From assembly GCA_003024985.2 (NCBI GenBank), contig PXIH01S0024143.1: a DNA stretch of 19,307 bases. One strand, 5' to 3'. A program made the position numbers and the translations under genes. Positions 18,687 to 19,307 of this stretch are shown one piece after another (positions within the stretch are counted from its first letter, which is position 1; each line of letters begins with the position of its first letter). The notes beneath the pieces were generated by a model, which did not search any database, was not told the origin of the DNA, and saw nothing but the letters and a program-made list of their open reading frames with translations. Origin of the DNA: Euperipatoides rowelli (taxonomy: Eukaryota; Onychophora; Udeonychophora; Euonychophora; Peripatopsidae).

Positions 18687-18936
18687 GGTAGGATTATGTC
18701 ATCTGCCCACAATATTACCTGAGGTAATAAGTTAAAATTATCTAGATCGGCACTCAGCAAAAGATTGTTGCGCCTCTAGATTATCCTAGAGTTCATGGTT
18801 ATGGTAAGATTAGGACTGTAAAGAAAATATACTAAAATCTGTGAGAAAAATCCTAATTCCACATGATGATACGTTTTAGTTGTCACACGACCCCTAACGT
18901 TAAATATGTTTGTGGGCAGATAACGGAATCTGACCC
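18687..18936 (-). mobile_element. MITE family M1, copy B (about 250 bp)
   Basis: Inverted copy of the element at 1954-2204, alike along the full length. The terminus GATAACGGAATCTGACC is shared, while the opposite end is more decayed (GGTAGGATTATGTCATCTGC). TAATAAAT occurs exactly at 18679-18686 and 18937-18944, a perfect 8-bp target-site duplication. It has no coding capacity. Confidence 0.88.
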
Positions 18937-18944
18937 TAATAAAT

Positions 18945-19307
18945 AACTGTGCCCCAACCTTGATCATAATCAAGAAGTGCAATAAATTTTCTTGGTCATT
19001 TTGGGGAATTTTTTTTTTTTTTACATGATTTTCATCAGCACAATTATTAACCAATCAACGGCCAAATCATAGTAATCTGTGCAGATAAGTTTACTTGACA
19101 GAAACTATAGAATAATCAGGTTTGGGATGATTAATTTCATATTCTTTTCATAATTCATCCATTTGTTCAATTCAAAGGATTTTAAAAATAGTGAACTAAA
19201 AAAAAATATTTATTAAAAGAAAATTGATTTTTTTTAAACTACAAAGGAGTATTTTTAAATTTGTCAAAAGATTTCTTTGAAGGATAAAGTTCTGATTCAT
19301 TATCATA
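18945..19307. other. AT-rich stretch to window end
   Basis: Nothing recognised on either strand apart from T-rich runs near 19010-19021. The 92-codon minus-strand frame at 18776-19054 mostly lies over MITE copy B and is not a gene. Confidence 0.55.

Noticed and set aside
18776-19054. 92-codon minus-strand frame, the second longest in the window
   Set aside because: Most of it lies within and just past MITE copy B, and the other MITE copy does not keep the frame.

Overview
This window looks like AT-rich, repeat-dense, intergenic DNA from an invertebrate animal. Reasons: there is no bacterial-style gene packing, and no intact open reading frame longer than about 107 codons matches a family I know. 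It contains tRNA-derived SINEs with A and B boxes, remnants of two non-LTR retrotransposons, a decayed Ty3/Gypsy LTR retrotransposon, and hAT-like, piggyBac-like and other short inverted-repeat DNA elements. I cannot name the phylum from this sequence. Seven isolated N characters (1777, 2952, 3966, 7396, 12257, 12545, 13285) look at least partly like scaffold joins.

Layout. 1-3250: three direct copies of one interspersed repeat of about 500 bp (91-585, 1276-1776, 2953-3246), a 251-bp MITE (1954-2204) and the left half of a hAT-like element (2780-2951). 3250-7395: mostly AT-rich DNA with two long near-perfect foldbacks (5456-5569 and 6012-6137), a decayed LINE 3' end on the plus strand (6185-6800) and a piggyBac-like terminus (7233-7395). 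7397-11020: the right half of the hAT-like element, a SINE (8478-8839), minus-strand SINE-like units around 9351-9760 with a 19-bp direct repeat, and a decayed minus-strand LINE (9960-11020). 11298-17492: two inverted copies of the 5' end of an unidentified repeated gene (plus strand at 11298, minus strand from 17492). The right copy continues into about 2 kb of frameshifted coding remains. Between them lie an LTR, polypurine tract and integrase remnant of a minus-strand Gypsy element (13443-14920), a second partial LTR (12258-12544) and a second piggyBac-like end (12641-12709). 17493-19307: AT-rich DNA with a second, inverted copy of the MITE (18687-18936).

Nothing here looks like a functioning host gene. 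Three points stand out. First, a 149-bp exact duplication lies directly against two N positions. Taken with the hAT element's ends and near-matching target-site duplication, it suggests that 2953-7395 is misplaced or is an insertion. Second, there are remains of a recognisable but functionally unassigned protein family, whose 5' non-coding leader carries a conserved hairpin in both copies. Third, two long hairpins about 450 bp apart could be small-RNA precursors or foldback elements. All family calls come from reading motifs by eye; no database search was possible.
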